Below are positions 25,799-34,768 of a DNA stretch of 64,000 bases, piece by piece (position 1 is the first letter of the stretch; every line of letters begins with the position of its first letter). Position numbers and translations under genes: made by a program. The notes under the pieces are model-generated. The model searched no databases, was not told the origin of the DNA, and was given only the letters and a program-made list of their open reading frames with translations. The DNA is from Actinomadura madurae (GTDB taxonomy: Bacteria > Actinomycetota > Actinomycetes > Streptosporangiales > Streptosporangiaceae). The stretch lies in the NCBI RefSeq assembly GCF_900115095.1, contig NZ_FOVH01000002.1, positions 434,001 through 498,000 on the forward strand. Direction: 5' to 3'.

Positions 25799-28700
25799 TC
25801 ACTCGCCCGCGGTGAGCATCCCGCGGGCCGTGAACACGACGTCCTGGTCGGCGTGGGCGCGGAGGGCGCGCAGCAGGGCGCGCCACTCCTCGGGCCACCC
25901 CGCCCGCGGGGCGTGCGCGGCGGTGAGGGCGCAGGCGAACAGGCCGCCGGCGAGGTCGCCGCGCGCCGCGAGCCGGGCGGCGTGCGGGCGCACGTCCGCC
26001 GGGTCGGGGGCCGTCCACAGCGCGGCCGGGGACGGGCCGGCGGCGAGCGCCTCCGCGACGAGCCGCGCCCTCAGGACGCCGCCGCCCCGGCACCGGTCGG
26101 CCAGGGCGTCGACGGCGTCCGCCGCTCCGGGATCGTCCCAGCGGAGGGTCGCCGCCGCGAGTTCGCTCGCCAGCGGCTCGGGCAGCCGGTCCTCCACCGC
26201 CCGGACGGCGCGTTCACCGAGCGCCCGGTTGCGGGCGGTGAACTCCCGGACGGTCCCGAGCAGCGCGGTCAGCCGCTGGGACGCGGGCAGGTCGCGTTCC
26301 GGGCCGGCGTCGGGCTCGTCCGGCCCGGCGGCCAGGGCGGCGACGGCGGCGCCGAGTTCGGCGGCGCCGGTCCCCATGGTGACGCAGCGGACGAGGGCGT
26401 ACAGCGCCGGCCGCCACGCGCTCGTCTCGCCGAGATCGCCGGCGAGGCGCGCCAGGAGCGCGGGCGCGTCCGGTGCCCAGCGCGCCCAGAGGGGCACGCT
26501 GGACAGCGCCGCGTCGCGGGCCTCCGGATCGGGGGAGCGCACCACGCGCATCACCAGCGCGGCGTAGTCGCCCCGGAACCGCTCCTCCACGAGCGCGGGC
26601 GGCGTGCCGAGCACCTGCCGGGCCAGGTCGCGCGGACCCTCCGCCGCCTCGGCCAGGATGCGGCGGGCGACCGGGTCGTCCAGCCGGGCGCGGACGGCCG
26701 AGGCGATCGCGGCGCGCACGTCGCGGTGCTGGCCCGGGTCGTCCCAGGCCGCCGCGATGATCGCCAGGGCGTCCGGGACCCGGTTGTCCAGCAGGATCCG
26801 CACGGCCTCCTTCCTGGCGGTGATCTTGCCGTCGCGCAGGACGGGGCCGAGCGCCGCGGCCAGTGCCGACGGCGGGACGAACCGCGCCGCGCGGGCCGCC
26901 GCGTAGACGGCGACGTGCGCGTCGTCGGAGCCCGCGTGGGCGAGCAGGTCCGGCAGGACGTCCTGCGGGGAGGCGGTCCACGGGAGCGCGGTGAGCGCCC
27001 TCCTGCGCAGGTGGGGATCGCCGGAGGCGAGATGGGGGCGGAGCCGGGCCGCGTCGATGCCGGGGACCTCCGCCATGGCGGACACGGCACCGCCCCGCTG
27101 GGTGCTCGGCGCCTCCTCGTCCGCCGCGGCCCGTTCCAGGAGGTCCAGGTAGGCGTCGCGCTGCCGGGCCGTCCAGCGGCGCATCCAGGACCGGCGCATC
27201 CGCGGCACGTACACGACGTCGGCGCGGTGGAACCGTCCGGGCGGGGTGTCGCGGGTCAGGACGAGGTGGAGCAGGTCGGTGCGCTCGCGGGCGACGGCGG
27301 CGAGGACCGCGGGGACGGCGACCGCCGACGGATCCCGGGCCACGACCCGGCCGACCCGCTCGGCGCGGGTTCCGGGCGGGGCGAGCCACAGCCTGATCGC
27401 CTCGCGGATCACGGCGTCCTCGCGGGCGTCCAGGGCCGCCTCCAGGCCGTCCTGCAGGATCGGGACGCGGTGGGCGCGGCGGCCGAGGGCCCGGACGAGC
27501 ATCAGCGCGAGCCGGTGGTCGTCGCGGCGCGCCGCCGCCGCCAGGCGGGGCGCCAGCAGCTCGGCCAGCCGGTGCTCCCGCCCGCGCCGCAGCGCGCGGT
27601 CGAGCCGGCCGAGGTGGACCGTCCCGGTGCCGCCGGCCAGCCGCTCGATCAACTCCAGCCCCGACTCCAGCAGGGCGGCGTCGTCGCGGACGGCGCCCTG
27701 GCGGCAGAGGGCGGAGGCGAGCCGGGCCAGCTCGTAGCGAGTCATGGGGGAGGAGTCGCGGGCGCCGAGCGCGTCCTCGGCGAGCCGTGCGATCGCCGCG
27801 CCGTGCTCGGCGCGCAGCAGGCCCTCCGGGACGGACGCCAGCGCGTCCAGCGCGCTCAGGCGGACGGGGTCCTGCTCGTTGCGGAGCCGCCCGGACGACT
27901 CCAGCGCCGCGGCCAGCGCGGCGGGCGTGCGCTCGCGCCCGGCGCACCGGATCAGGAGCGCGTACCCGGTGGCGCGCTCGTCGGCGTCCGGCCTGCGGGT
28001 CAGCTCCTCCAGGACGGGCCGCGCCTCCTCGAAGGGCAGGAACGCCGTCACGCTCCGCACGCGTTCGGGGGAGGCGGCGACCCTGCGCAGCCCGAGCATC
28101 CGGCGGGCCTCGCGCGTCCGGACCTCGCGCGGCAGGACGTCCAGCAGCGGCTCCCCGAGCTCGGCGGTGCCCAGGTCGACGCCGCGCATCGCCGCGTCGA
28201 ACACCGCCGCGCGGCGGCCCGGCGGGAACGCCTTCAGCAGCAGGCACAGCGCGTGGTCGTCCTCGCGGACGGCGCGCGCGACGGCGGTCAGGTCGCCGTC
28301 GCCGAACCTCGCCAGCCGGTCGCGGAAGGACCTGCGGTTCAGCAGGGCGCACAGGTCGGCCCGGTGCGCCTCGGCGAGCAGGAGGCGGAGCATGCGCTCA
28401 GGCTCGGCGTCCATCAGCGCCCCGGCGGCGGGGTACAGCCCGTGCGGGAGGGAGGCGGCCGCGCAGTGGCGCTCCAGCAGCCCGACGACCCGGCCGGGAT
28501 CGTGGCGCACCGCCGCCGCGACACCGGGCTCGTGCCGGAACCACCAGGTGCTCCACATGCCGTCGGGCAGCGCGGCCAGGGCGCGCTCCGCGTGGTCGAG
28601 GACGGCCCGCGGGTGGGCGTGCCCGAGCGACGCCCAGTTCCCGACGGCGTGGGCGAGCGCGTCGATCCTCCCGGCGACGGTCTCCGGTGCGCAGGCGGGC

Positions 28701-29134
28701 AGCAGCGCCGCCGCCTCCTGGTCGCCCCACCGCTCCGCGACCCTGCCGATGAGCGCGTCGGCGAGCCCGGCGGGCCGCCACCTGCGGACGGCGTCGTACA
28801 GCGCCCTGCGGACCCCTTCGGGGGCGTCGTCCAGCCCGTCGAGGAACGGCCGCGGAGCCGCGCCGTACCGGACGGCGAGCGTGATCGCCCGGCAGGCCAG
28901 CTCGGTGTCCGGATCGCCGATGGCGCCCGCGAGGTGCGCCACCGACGCCTCGTCGCGGACGGCGGAGGCGACGAACAGCGCCACCGACCGCTCGTAGTGG
29001 CCGCGCCCGCCCAGCTCGTCCAGCAGGGCGGCCAGGGCCGGGTCGCCGGCGTGGCGCCGCAGGTCCGCCAGCCGTCGGCAGCGGTCCCGGAACGCCAGCG
29101 GCTCGATCTCGGTCAGCAGATCATCCGCGCGCAT
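25799..29134 (-). CDS. Large HEAT-like repeat protein of the SMC operon
   Basis: A 1,111-residue protein made almost entirely of amphipathic helical pairs resembling HEAT/ARM repeats, for example the stretches starting DPHLRRRALTALPW, SDDAHVAVYAAARAARF, KITARKEAVRILLDNRVPDAL and SPDPEARDAALSSVPLW. No signal, membrane helix or catalytic motif is visible. It starts 19 bases after the SMC stop on the same strand, AGGA preceding the ATG at 29134; an upstream in-frame ATG at 29170 would overlap the SMC gene. HEAT subunits (HAWKs) are normal in eukaryotic condensin and cohesin but not in described bacterial SMC complexes, so its place here is notable. A role in the complex is inferred only from operon position. 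Confidence 0.75.
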   Translation of the reverse strand: MRADDLLTEIEPLAFRDRCRRLADLRRHAGDPALAALLDELGGRGHYERSVALFVASAVRDEASVAHLAGAIGDPDTELACRAITLAVRYGAAPRPFLDGLDDAPEGVRRALYDAVRRWRPAGLADALIGRVAERWGDQEAAALLPACAPETVAGRIDALAHAVGNWASLGHAHPRAVLDHAERALAALPDGMWSTWWFRHEPGVAAAVRHDPGRVVGLLERHCAAASLPHGLYPAAGALMDAEPERMLRLLLAEAHRADLCALLNRRSFRDRLARFGDGDLTAVARAVREDDHALCLLLKAFPPGRRAAVFDAAMRGVDLGTAELGEPLLDVLPREVRTREARRMLGLRRVAASPERVRSVTAFLPFEEARPVLEELTRRPDADERATGYALLIRCAGRERTPAALAAALESSGRLRNEQDPVRLSALDALASVPEGLLRAEHGAAIARLAEDALGARDSSPMTRYELARLASALCRQGAVRDDAALLESGLELIERLAGGTGTVHLGRLDRALRRGREHRLAELLAPRLAAAARRDDHRLALMLVRALGRRAHRVPILQDGLEAALDAREDAVIREAIRLWLAPPGTRAERVGRVVARDPSAVAVPAVLAAVARERTDLLHLVLTRDTPPGRFHRADVVYVPRMRRSWMRRWTARQRDAYLDLLERAAADEEAPSTQRGGAVSAMAEVPGIDAARLRPHLASGDPHLRRRALTALPWTASPQDVLPDLLAHAGSDDAHVAVYAAARAARFVPPSALAAALGPVLRDGKITARKEAVRILLDNRVPDALAIIAAAWDDPGQHRDVRAAIASAVRARLDDPVARRILAEAAEGPRDLARQVLGTPPALVEERFRGDYAALVMRVVRSPDPEARDAALSSVPLWARWAPDAPALLARLAGDLGETSAWRPALYALVRCVTMGTGAAELGAAVAALAAGPDEPDAGPERDLPASQRLTALLGTVREFTARNRALGERAVRAVEDRLPEPLASELAAATLRWDDPGAADAVDALADRCRGGGVLRARLVAEALAAGPSPAALWTAPDPADVRPHAARLAARGDLAGGLFACALTAAHAPRAGWPEEWRALLRALRAHADQDVVFTARGMLTAGE

Positions 29135-29153
29135 GGCGGGCATCCTGCCGGAA

Positions 29154-32100
29154 TCAGGATCCGCTTTCATCCGGTTTGCCGGGGGCGGGCTCCGGGCGCG
29201 CGGCCGTGACCTGCTCGGCGAGCTTGCGGACGCGGGCCTCGTGCTCGTCGTAGCCGACCACGACCGGCGGCTCGTTGTACGGCATCGTGTCGGACGAGCG
29301 GCGCAGCTTCACGTACTGGCCGCACGCGTCGATCGCGTACGGCTCCATGTCGTCCTGCAGGGCGCCGATGACGGTGATGCCGTGCGTCTCGCCGATCTTG
29401 CGGAACAGCGCGACGGCCTCCTTGCGGTGCTCCTTGCCGAGGTTGCGGCCCAGCTCGTCCAGGACGAGGCAGAGCCGCCCCCCGCCGGAGCTGGCGAGCG
29501 CCGCCGCGCACACCAGCTTGACCGCCTTCTCGTCCATGAGCGCCGTGTTCGCGCGCCGGTTGTACGGGACGTAGCGCTGTCCGTCCGAGCGCCGCCACTT
29601 CGGCGTGACGCGCCAGCGCCACTCCTGCTCCGGATCGCCCGGCTGCTCCGGTGTGGGGAACTCCAGCGTCGCGCCGTAGCCGCCGTACGTCACGTCCAGC
29701 TTCTCGAACTCCTCCGACACGCGCTGCAGCCGGCTGCGGATCGCGGCCGTCAGCGCCGTCCGGTGCGCCTCCGCGGCGCCCGCCGCCTCCGTCGCGCCCT
29801 TCTGCGCCTTCTCCAGGTCCGCGCGGCGGGCCGACAGCTGCACCTCGATCTGCCGCCGCTGGTGCCTCTCGTAGTCCTCCTGCTGCCGCAGGTAGCCCTC
29901 CATCGCCTTGACCAGCCGGGGGAACGTCGCCTGCTCCCGGTCGGTGCGGCGTCCCTCGCCCTCGGCGCGCTGCCGCAGCAGAAAGCGCACCTCCTCGGGC
30001 ATGTCCTCGTCGGCTGTGCCGTCCGGGAAGACGCGGCGCAGCGCCTCCGACAGGTGCTTCTCGGCGGTGTGCCACCACTCGGCGGGCGTCCACGTGGCCT
30101 CGTCGTCGTCCAGGCCGGACAGCCATTCGGCGGCGCCCTCGCGGGACCCGCCCCACTCCTGCTCCAGCTCGCCGATCCCGAGCGCGGCACGCCTGTCCGC
30201 CAGCTCCGACGAGGTGCGGCGGATCGCGTCCCGCTCGCGCTCGTGCGCCTCCCGCCTCCCGCGCAGCCGGTCGGTCTCCAGCGCCCGCGTGTCGGCCTTC
30301 GCCTGCAGGCGCCGCAGCGCCTGCTCCGCCGACCCGAGGCGCGGGCCGAGCCGGGACTCGCTGCCCGCCAGCTCCTCCAGGCCCTCGCGCAGCTCCGTCA
30401 TCGCCGCGCGGACCTCGTCCAGCTCGGCGGCGGCCTGCGCGCCCGCGAGCCGCCGCGCGGCGAGCGCCACCTCGGCGGCGGTGTCGGACGTGGCCCGCCG
30501 GGCGCTCTCCAGCGCCTCCCGGGCGGCCTCCACCGCGGCCCTCGCCGCCTGGACGCGGGCCACCCGCCCGGTGACGGGCTCCCTGAAGCCGCCGACGATG
30601 ACGACGCCCGCGCCGTCGCCGCCGAGGGCGCCGAAGAACCGGCCGAGCGGCCGCTCGCACCCCACGCCCTCGGGAAGGGCGCCGTCGCCGTCCGCCGGGA
30701 CGATCATCGATCCGGGCAGGTCCTTGAGCGCGGCGACCGCGGCGTCGAGATCGTCCGTCCCGACGACGACGGCCTCCCGGTACGGCCAGAGCGCGGCCTC
30801 CCAGCGCTCCCGGACGTCCTCGGCGAGCTCCACGGCGTCCAGCAGGCCGACCGCGGCGATCCCCTCGGCCGCCAGGGCGCGGATCTGCGCGGGGGCGCTG
30901 CTCTCGCCCGCCTCCGCCTCGGCCAGGGACCGCTCCGCCCGCGCGACGGCGCCCCTGGCCATCCCGTACTCCTGCTGCGCCTCGTCCCGGAGGGCCTCGG
31001 CCTCGGCCAGCTCGGCGCGCGCTTTCCCGGCGTCCCGTCCGTCCGCCTCCCGCCGGCGGTCCTCCAGCGCCGACACCCGCCGGCGCAGCTCGTCCAGGCG
31101 GTCGCGGGCGACGGCCTTGTCCGCGCCGAGCTGGGCCGCCTGCCCCTTCAGCTCGGCGAGCACCGCGCCCGCCTCCTGCAGCTGCTCGTCCAGGGCACCG
31201 CCGGTCAGCTGGTCGATCTCGCGCTCGGCGGCCTTCGCGGCCGCGGCGAGCTCCTCGCCCTCCCGGTGCAGCCGCTCCTGCTCGGCGGCGTGCGCGGCGT
31301 CCGCCTCGGCCGCGTCCACCAGCAGGCGGGCCTGCCGCGTCCGCCAGTGCCGCAGGGCCGCCGCCACCTCGTCGCGGGCCCGGTCGCGCCGGTCGAACGT
31401 CTTGAGCAGCACCGCCGCCTCGCGCTCCCACTCGGCGAGCCGCTCGGCGGCCTCCGCCGCCTTGGCGCGCTCCCGGTGCTCCTCGGCGCGGGACGTGCGC
31501 TCGGCCTCCAGCTCCCGGTCCAGCCCGGTCAGCGCCGCGATCGCGCTGAAGATCCGCTCGGGGCTGATCTCGTTCAGCGGCTGGGACAGCAGGTTCGTCG
31601 CGACCTTCGACCGCACCGACGTGGACAGGAACGACACGCACCTGACCTGCCCGCCGTACAGGACGCGGGACAGATCCTTCGCGACGAGGTCGCGGCGCCC
31701 CGCACTGCGGGGGAGGCTCGCCCAGAGCCGGTCGGCGAGCGACACCCGATCGGCCTCGGACGGCGCCGACGCCAGGTAGACGCCCTGCCGCCACCGGATC
31801 TCCAGATGCGGCGCGTCCGCGTTCACCCGGAGCCAGACGGTGACGGCCGTCTCGCCGTCCTCCTCCACCGGCTCGGCGTAGTCGAAGACGCCCACGATGT
31901 AGCCGTGGTCGGCGCTCGCCCACTGGCTGTCGCCCTGCGCGGCCAGCTCCGCGTTGAACAGCAGCTCCGCCACGGCCCGCGCACCCGACGCGAACCGCCA
32001 CTGCTCGTCGCCCAGCAGCGCGGTGATGGCCGCGATGAACGACGACTTGCCCGCGCCGTTGGAGTCCTTCGGACCCTGCCCGGCCACCACGATGAGCGTG

Positions 32101-32231
32101 CCGGGGACGGTCGGCACCGGATGCGTCGACAGCCGCGAGATGTTCACCGCCTGCACGGCCACCAGCGTCCGGTCGCCGACGACGTTCTCGGTGTCGCGCG
32201 CGGTCACCATCGGTTCGAGGACGGCCGTCAC
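29154..32231 (-). CDS. SMC-like ATPase of a condensin-type operon
   Basis: A 1,025-residue SMC-like protein. The head N-lobe has Walker A DSNGAGKSS at about 56-64. Two long coiled-coil arms (about 190-440 and 560-830) flank a hinge-like globular segment near 450-555 (RERWEAALWPYREAVVVG... LDAAVAALKDLPGSMIVPAD). The C-lobe holds Walker B RLCLVLDELG at about 919-928 with the catalytic Glu. A canonical LSGGQ signature is not seen; NTALMDEKAVKL occupies that place at about 895-906. It resembles MksF/MukB-type proteins more than chromosomal Smc. The GTG start overlaps the KITE-like gene's stop (GTGA). Probably entraps DNA loops with its partner subunits. Confidence 0.85.
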   Translation of the reverse strand: MTAVLEPMVTARDTENVVGDRTLVAVQAVNISRLSTHPVPTVPGTLIVVAGQGPKDSNGAGKSSFIAAITALLGDEQWRFASGARAVAELLFNAELAAQGDSQWASADHGYIVGVFDYAEPVEEDGETAVTVWLRVNADAPHLEIRWRQGVYLASAPSEADRVSLADRLWASLPRSAGRRDLVAKDLSRVLYGGQVRCVSFLSTSVRSKVATNLLSQPLNEISPERIFSAIAALTGLDRELEAERTSRAEEHRERAKAAEAAERLAEWEREAAVLLKTFDRRDRARDEVAAALRHWRTRQARLLVDAAEADAAHAAEQERLHREGEELAAAAKAAEREIDQLTGGALDEQLQEAGAVLAELKGQAAQLGADKAVARDRLDELRRRVSALEDRRREADGRDAGKARAELAEAEALRDEAQQEYGMARGAVARAERSLAEAEAGESSAPAQIRALAAEGIAAVGLLDAVELAEDVRERWEAALWPYREAVVVGTDDLDAAVAALKDLPGSMIVPADGDGALPEGVGCERPLGRFFGALGGDGAGVVIVGGFREPVTGRVARVQAARAAVEAAREALESARRATSDTAAEVALAARRLAGAQAAAELDEVRAAMTELREGLEELAGSESRLGPRLGSAEQALRRLQAKADTRALETDRLRGRREAHERERDAIRRTSSELADRRAALGIGELEQEWGGSREGAAEWLSGLDDDEATWTPAEWWHTAEKHLSEALRRVFPDGTADEDMPEEVRFLLRQRAEGEGRRTDREQATFPRLVKAMEGYLRQQEDYERHQRRQIEVQLSARRADLEKAQKGATEAAGAAEAHRTALTAAIRSRLQRVSEEFEKLDVTYGGYGATLEFPTPEQPGDPEQEWRWRVTPKWRRSDGQRYVPYNRRANTALMDEKAVKLVCAAALASSGGGRLCLVLDELGRNLGKEHRKEAVALFRKIGETHGITVIGALQDDMEPYAIDACGQYVKLRRSSDTMPYNEPPVVVGYDEHEARVRKLAEQVTAARPEPAPGKPDESGS

Positions 32232-32884
32232 GTGTTCTCCCCCTGCTCGCGCTCCCGGCCCCTGCGCCGCGCCCGGATCGCCGCGGCGAGCGGCGAGTCC
32301 GGCCCGGCGGCCAGGATCAGCTCCTCTTGCAGCCGCCTCCGGGCGGCATCGGTCAGCCGGTGGAACTGCGGCCCGGGGACGAAGCCCCCGGCGTCGTCCG
32401 CGCCCGCCTTGACCTGCGACACGAGCCCGGCCAGCCGCAGCCGCCGCAGCGACGCCTCCAGCTCCCCGACGGGCAGCTGGGTGCGGCGGCGCAGCTCGTC
32501 CACCGGTGTCGGGTGCGGCGACAGCCACGAGTCGTCCGCGAGCAGCCCCGCCGCCCTCGGGATCGCCACCGAGTGGATCAGCACCAGCGTCAGCACGGCC
32601 CGCTCCCGCGCCGGCGGCACGCACCCGGGTTCCTTCGCCAGCTCCGCCGCGACGTCGTCCCGGTATCCGGAGATCCAGTGCTTCCGCTCCGACCGGACGA
32701 GGGTCCGCCCGTTGAGCGCGAGCATCGCCTCGACCGTCCTGCGCAGCGCCGGCTCCCGCAGGGCCGCGAACCGCACCTCCGAGACCGGCTCGGCCGCGTG
32801 CTCCACCGCCATGTAGGCCGCGACGAGTTCCGCCCGCCGCCGCTCGTCATAGGACCGCAGCAGCGGCTCGAACAGCTCACTCAC
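32228..32884 (-). CDS. KITE-like winged-helix subunit (MksE-like)
   Basis: A 218-residue helical protein from GTG 32884. It contains an MksE/JetB-like N-terminal region with ALNGRTLVRSERKHWISGYRDD, then a winged-helix segment (PTPVDELRRRTQLPVGELEASLRRLRLAGLVSQV) and a basic C-terminus (RARRRGREREQ). Its position between the kleisin-side genes and the SMC gene is that of MksE/JetB. Overlaps of eight bases upstream and four downstream indicate tight coupling and fixed subunit ratios. The family assignment is by context and fold impression, not by clear motif. Confidence 0.65.
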   Translation of the reverse strand: MSELFEPLLRSYDERRRAELVAAYMAVEHAAEPVSEVRFAALREPALRRTVEAMLALNGRTLVRSERKHWISGYRDDVAAELAKEPGCVPPARERAVLTLVLIHSVAIPRAAGLLADDSWLSPHPTPVDELRRRTQLPVGELEASLRRLRLAGLVSQVKAGADDAGGFVPGPQFHRLTDAARRRLQEELILAAGPDSPLAAAIRARRRGREREQGENT

Positions 32885-33560
32885 CGGGCCCCTCCCGAGA
32901 CGGGTCGGGTGAGTTATCCACAGGTTCGGAATCGGCGGCGGGGTCCCCGGCCGCCTCGGCAGAGTTGCTCTCGACGTCGGAGCCGGGATCTGCGGGAGGC
33001 AGCGATGACGGGACAGGTTCGCTCGGTTCGGCCGGTGCGGGGTCCGGGCGCGGGGGCTCGGGGAGGCGGTGGAGAAGGTCCCGCAGGGACGCCAGCGATC
33101 CTTCCGGCCAGAGGGCGACGCGGGGGCCGGGGCGGACCGTGCCTTCGGCCTCGTCCAGGAGCAGCCAGCCGGTGTCGGACAGGCGGCGGAGTTCCCCGGT
33201 GGCCCAGCGGCGCGCCAGGTCCGAATCGCCGCGCGACATGTTCGCGTAGACCTCCAGGACGTCCGCGACGGTGGACGCAGATCCCGGCCAGGGGGCGTCG
33301 TCCAGACGCGTCCAGCAGCAGCGCAGGGCGGCGGCGAGGACGCGGCGGGCCTGGCCCGCACGGTCCAGGGGCATGGGCGCGGTCTCGTACTCCTCCAGCA
33401 GCGCGGGCGTCGCACCGTCCGGCCATTCGGGCAGCAGCCAGACGCGGGTGCCGTCCGTGGCCGCCGCCAGGCCCGGCGGGACGGGATCGGACGCGGAGAC
33501 GGACGGCCCGCCCAGCACGCGTGCGCGTGCGCGGGCCAGCACGTGCGGGTCGACGGTCAC
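32877..33560 (-). CDS. Second small subunit with disordered acidic tail
   Basis: A 227-residue protein. Residues 1-165 are a compact helical domain with a winged-helix-like element (ADVLEVYANMSRGDSDLARRWATGELRRLSDTGWLLLDEAEGTVRPGPRVALW). Residues about 170-227 are a Pro/Ser/Glu/Asp-rich tail that looks disordered. It lies between kleisin-like and KITE-like genes with a GTGA overlap upstream. I do not recognise a named family. One reading is a second, non-identical KITE partner, since KITE subunits act as dimers; another is an operon-specific adaptor. Confidence 0.7.
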   Translation of the reverse strand: MTVDPHVLARARARVLGGPSVSASDPVPPGLAAATDGTRVWLLPEWPDGATPALLEEYETAPMPLDRAGQARRVLAAALRCCWTRLDDAPWPGSASTVADVLEVYANMSRGDSDLARRWATGELRRLSDTGWLLLDEAEGTVRPGPRVALWPEGSLASLRDLLHRLPEPPRPDPAPAEPSEPVPSSLPPADPGSDVESNSAEAAGDPAADSEPVDNSPDPSREGPGE

Positions 33561-34768
33561 GCGCCCGTCCTCTCGAACCAGCCCGGCGACACCCACGTCG
33601 GGGTGCCCTCGGGGCGCACGGTCAGGCCGTCCGACCACGTGAGGCGATAGGGGAGCTCCGGGTGCAGATGCACAGACGACAGGTCGGCCAGCACGCGGCG
33701 GGCGGTCGTCCAGTCCTGGGCGAGAACGTCCTCGACCGCGACCCGGTCCGCGCCGCGGAGGATCTGCTCGGCGATGCCGCGGAGCCGTTCGACCGCCGCC
33801 GTGTCCGAGCCGGTGTCGCCCGACAGGCCGGGGTCGGGCACGGACGGGCGCGGCGGGGCCGGGCGGGGCGGCGTGGCGCGCGGGCCGTCCTCCACGGCGG
33901 TGACCACCGCGGACGGCTCGTGCCAGGGCGCCGCCGCGTCGAAGACGAACCCGTCCAGCACGGCGGCGAGGTCCTCGCGGGACGCGGTCCGGGTGAAGGT
34001 CCGCCAGGTCTCCGGCGGCAGGAGGGTCAGGTTCCGGGTGGTGCCCGCCGAGTCCGACAGCCGCGCCGCGGCCCGCCTGGACGCGTCGCCGTAGGCGTAG
34101 ATCGCGGCGCGCAGGTCGGTGCAGGTGCGGTCGAGCTGCGGCCAGCGGCGCAGGATCGCGCCGTGCAGCCGTTCGGCGCGCAGCAGGATCTCCTCGGTGC
34201 CCCACAGCTTCGGCGCCTGCTCGCGGAGTTCCTCGATGGTCCCGTTCGTCAGCGTGACCAGCTCGACGCTCCACAGCCGGAACGCGCGGGCGAGACCGTC
34301 CGCGCCGTCCCGGGCCTGCTCGGGCGTCATGCGCGGGTCGGCCACGTTGAGCTGCTCCAGCGCGAGCAGCCGGTGCATCTCGCTCTGGCCGCCGTCCAGC
34401 ATCATCCGGCGGACGAACATCAACCCGACCACGCTGGTGAACGACGCCCGGTAGCGCAGCTGGTTCGGCTTGGGGAACACCTCGCGGACGGCGCCGAGCC
34501 CCTTCAGCACCCGCAGCCGGTTCTCGAACACCTCGGCCGGGTAGCGGCGGCACACGTACCGCATCTGCTCACGGCTCAGCCCGTCCTCGCCCGCGTCGGC
34601 GAAGGCGGCGAGCAGCGTCTCGGCGACGTCCACCAGCTCCGGGTCGTCGACCACGGCACCGCTGTCGCGGGCCAGCGCGGCGAACATCTGCCGGTACACG
34701 CCCAGCACGGCCTCGCCGACCAGGACGTCGTCGAGACTGGCGGGTGCGTTCTCGGAGGTGGGGGACAC
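33557..34768 (-). CDS. Kleisin-like subunit (MksB/JetA-like)
   Basis: A 403-residue protein, first gene of the SMC operon, from GTG 34768. The N-terminal 100 residues are helical with a winged-helix look (SREQMRYVCRRYPAEVFENRLRVLKGLGAVREV). A helical middle follows (about 110-230, including LTNGTIEELREQAPKLWGTEEILLRAERLHG), then a Pro-rich flexible linker at about 290-320 (PRATPPRPAPPRPSVPDPG), and a small C-terminal domain ending WVSPGWFERTG. Two folded ends joined by a flexible linker is what kleisins look like, and first position before MksE- and SMC-like genes matches mks/jet operons. Sequence alone would not prove it. Confidence 0.65.
   Translation of the reverse strand: MSPTSENAPASLDDVLVGEAVLGVYRQMFAALARDSGAVVDDPELVDVAETLLAAFADAGEDGLSREQMRYVCRRYPAEVFENRLRVLKGLGAVREVFPKPNQLRYRASFTSVVGLMFVRRMMLDGGQSEMHRLLALEQLNVADPRMTPEQARDGADGLARAFRLWSVELVTLTNGTIEELREQAPKLWGTEEILLRAERLHGAILRRWPQLDRTCTDLRAAIYAYGDASRRAAARLSDSAGTTRNLTLLPPETWRTFTRTASREDLAAVLDGFVFDAAAPWHEPSAVVTAVEDGPRATPPRPAPPRPSVPDPGLSGDTGSDTAAVERLRGIAEQILRGADRVAVEDVLAQDWTTARRVLADLSSVHLHPELPYRLTWSDGLTVRPEGTPTWVSPGWFERTGA

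Noticed and set aside
32590-32880. GTG at 32880 overlapping the upstream stop as the KITE-like start
   Set aside because: That frame gives a Cys/Ser-rich 96-residue product; the correct frame starts at GTG 32884.
25799-34768. Canonical Wadjet (JetABCD) defence locus
   Set aside because: No JetD/TOPRIM-like nuclease gene on either side, and an extra HEAT-like gene and second small gene are present.
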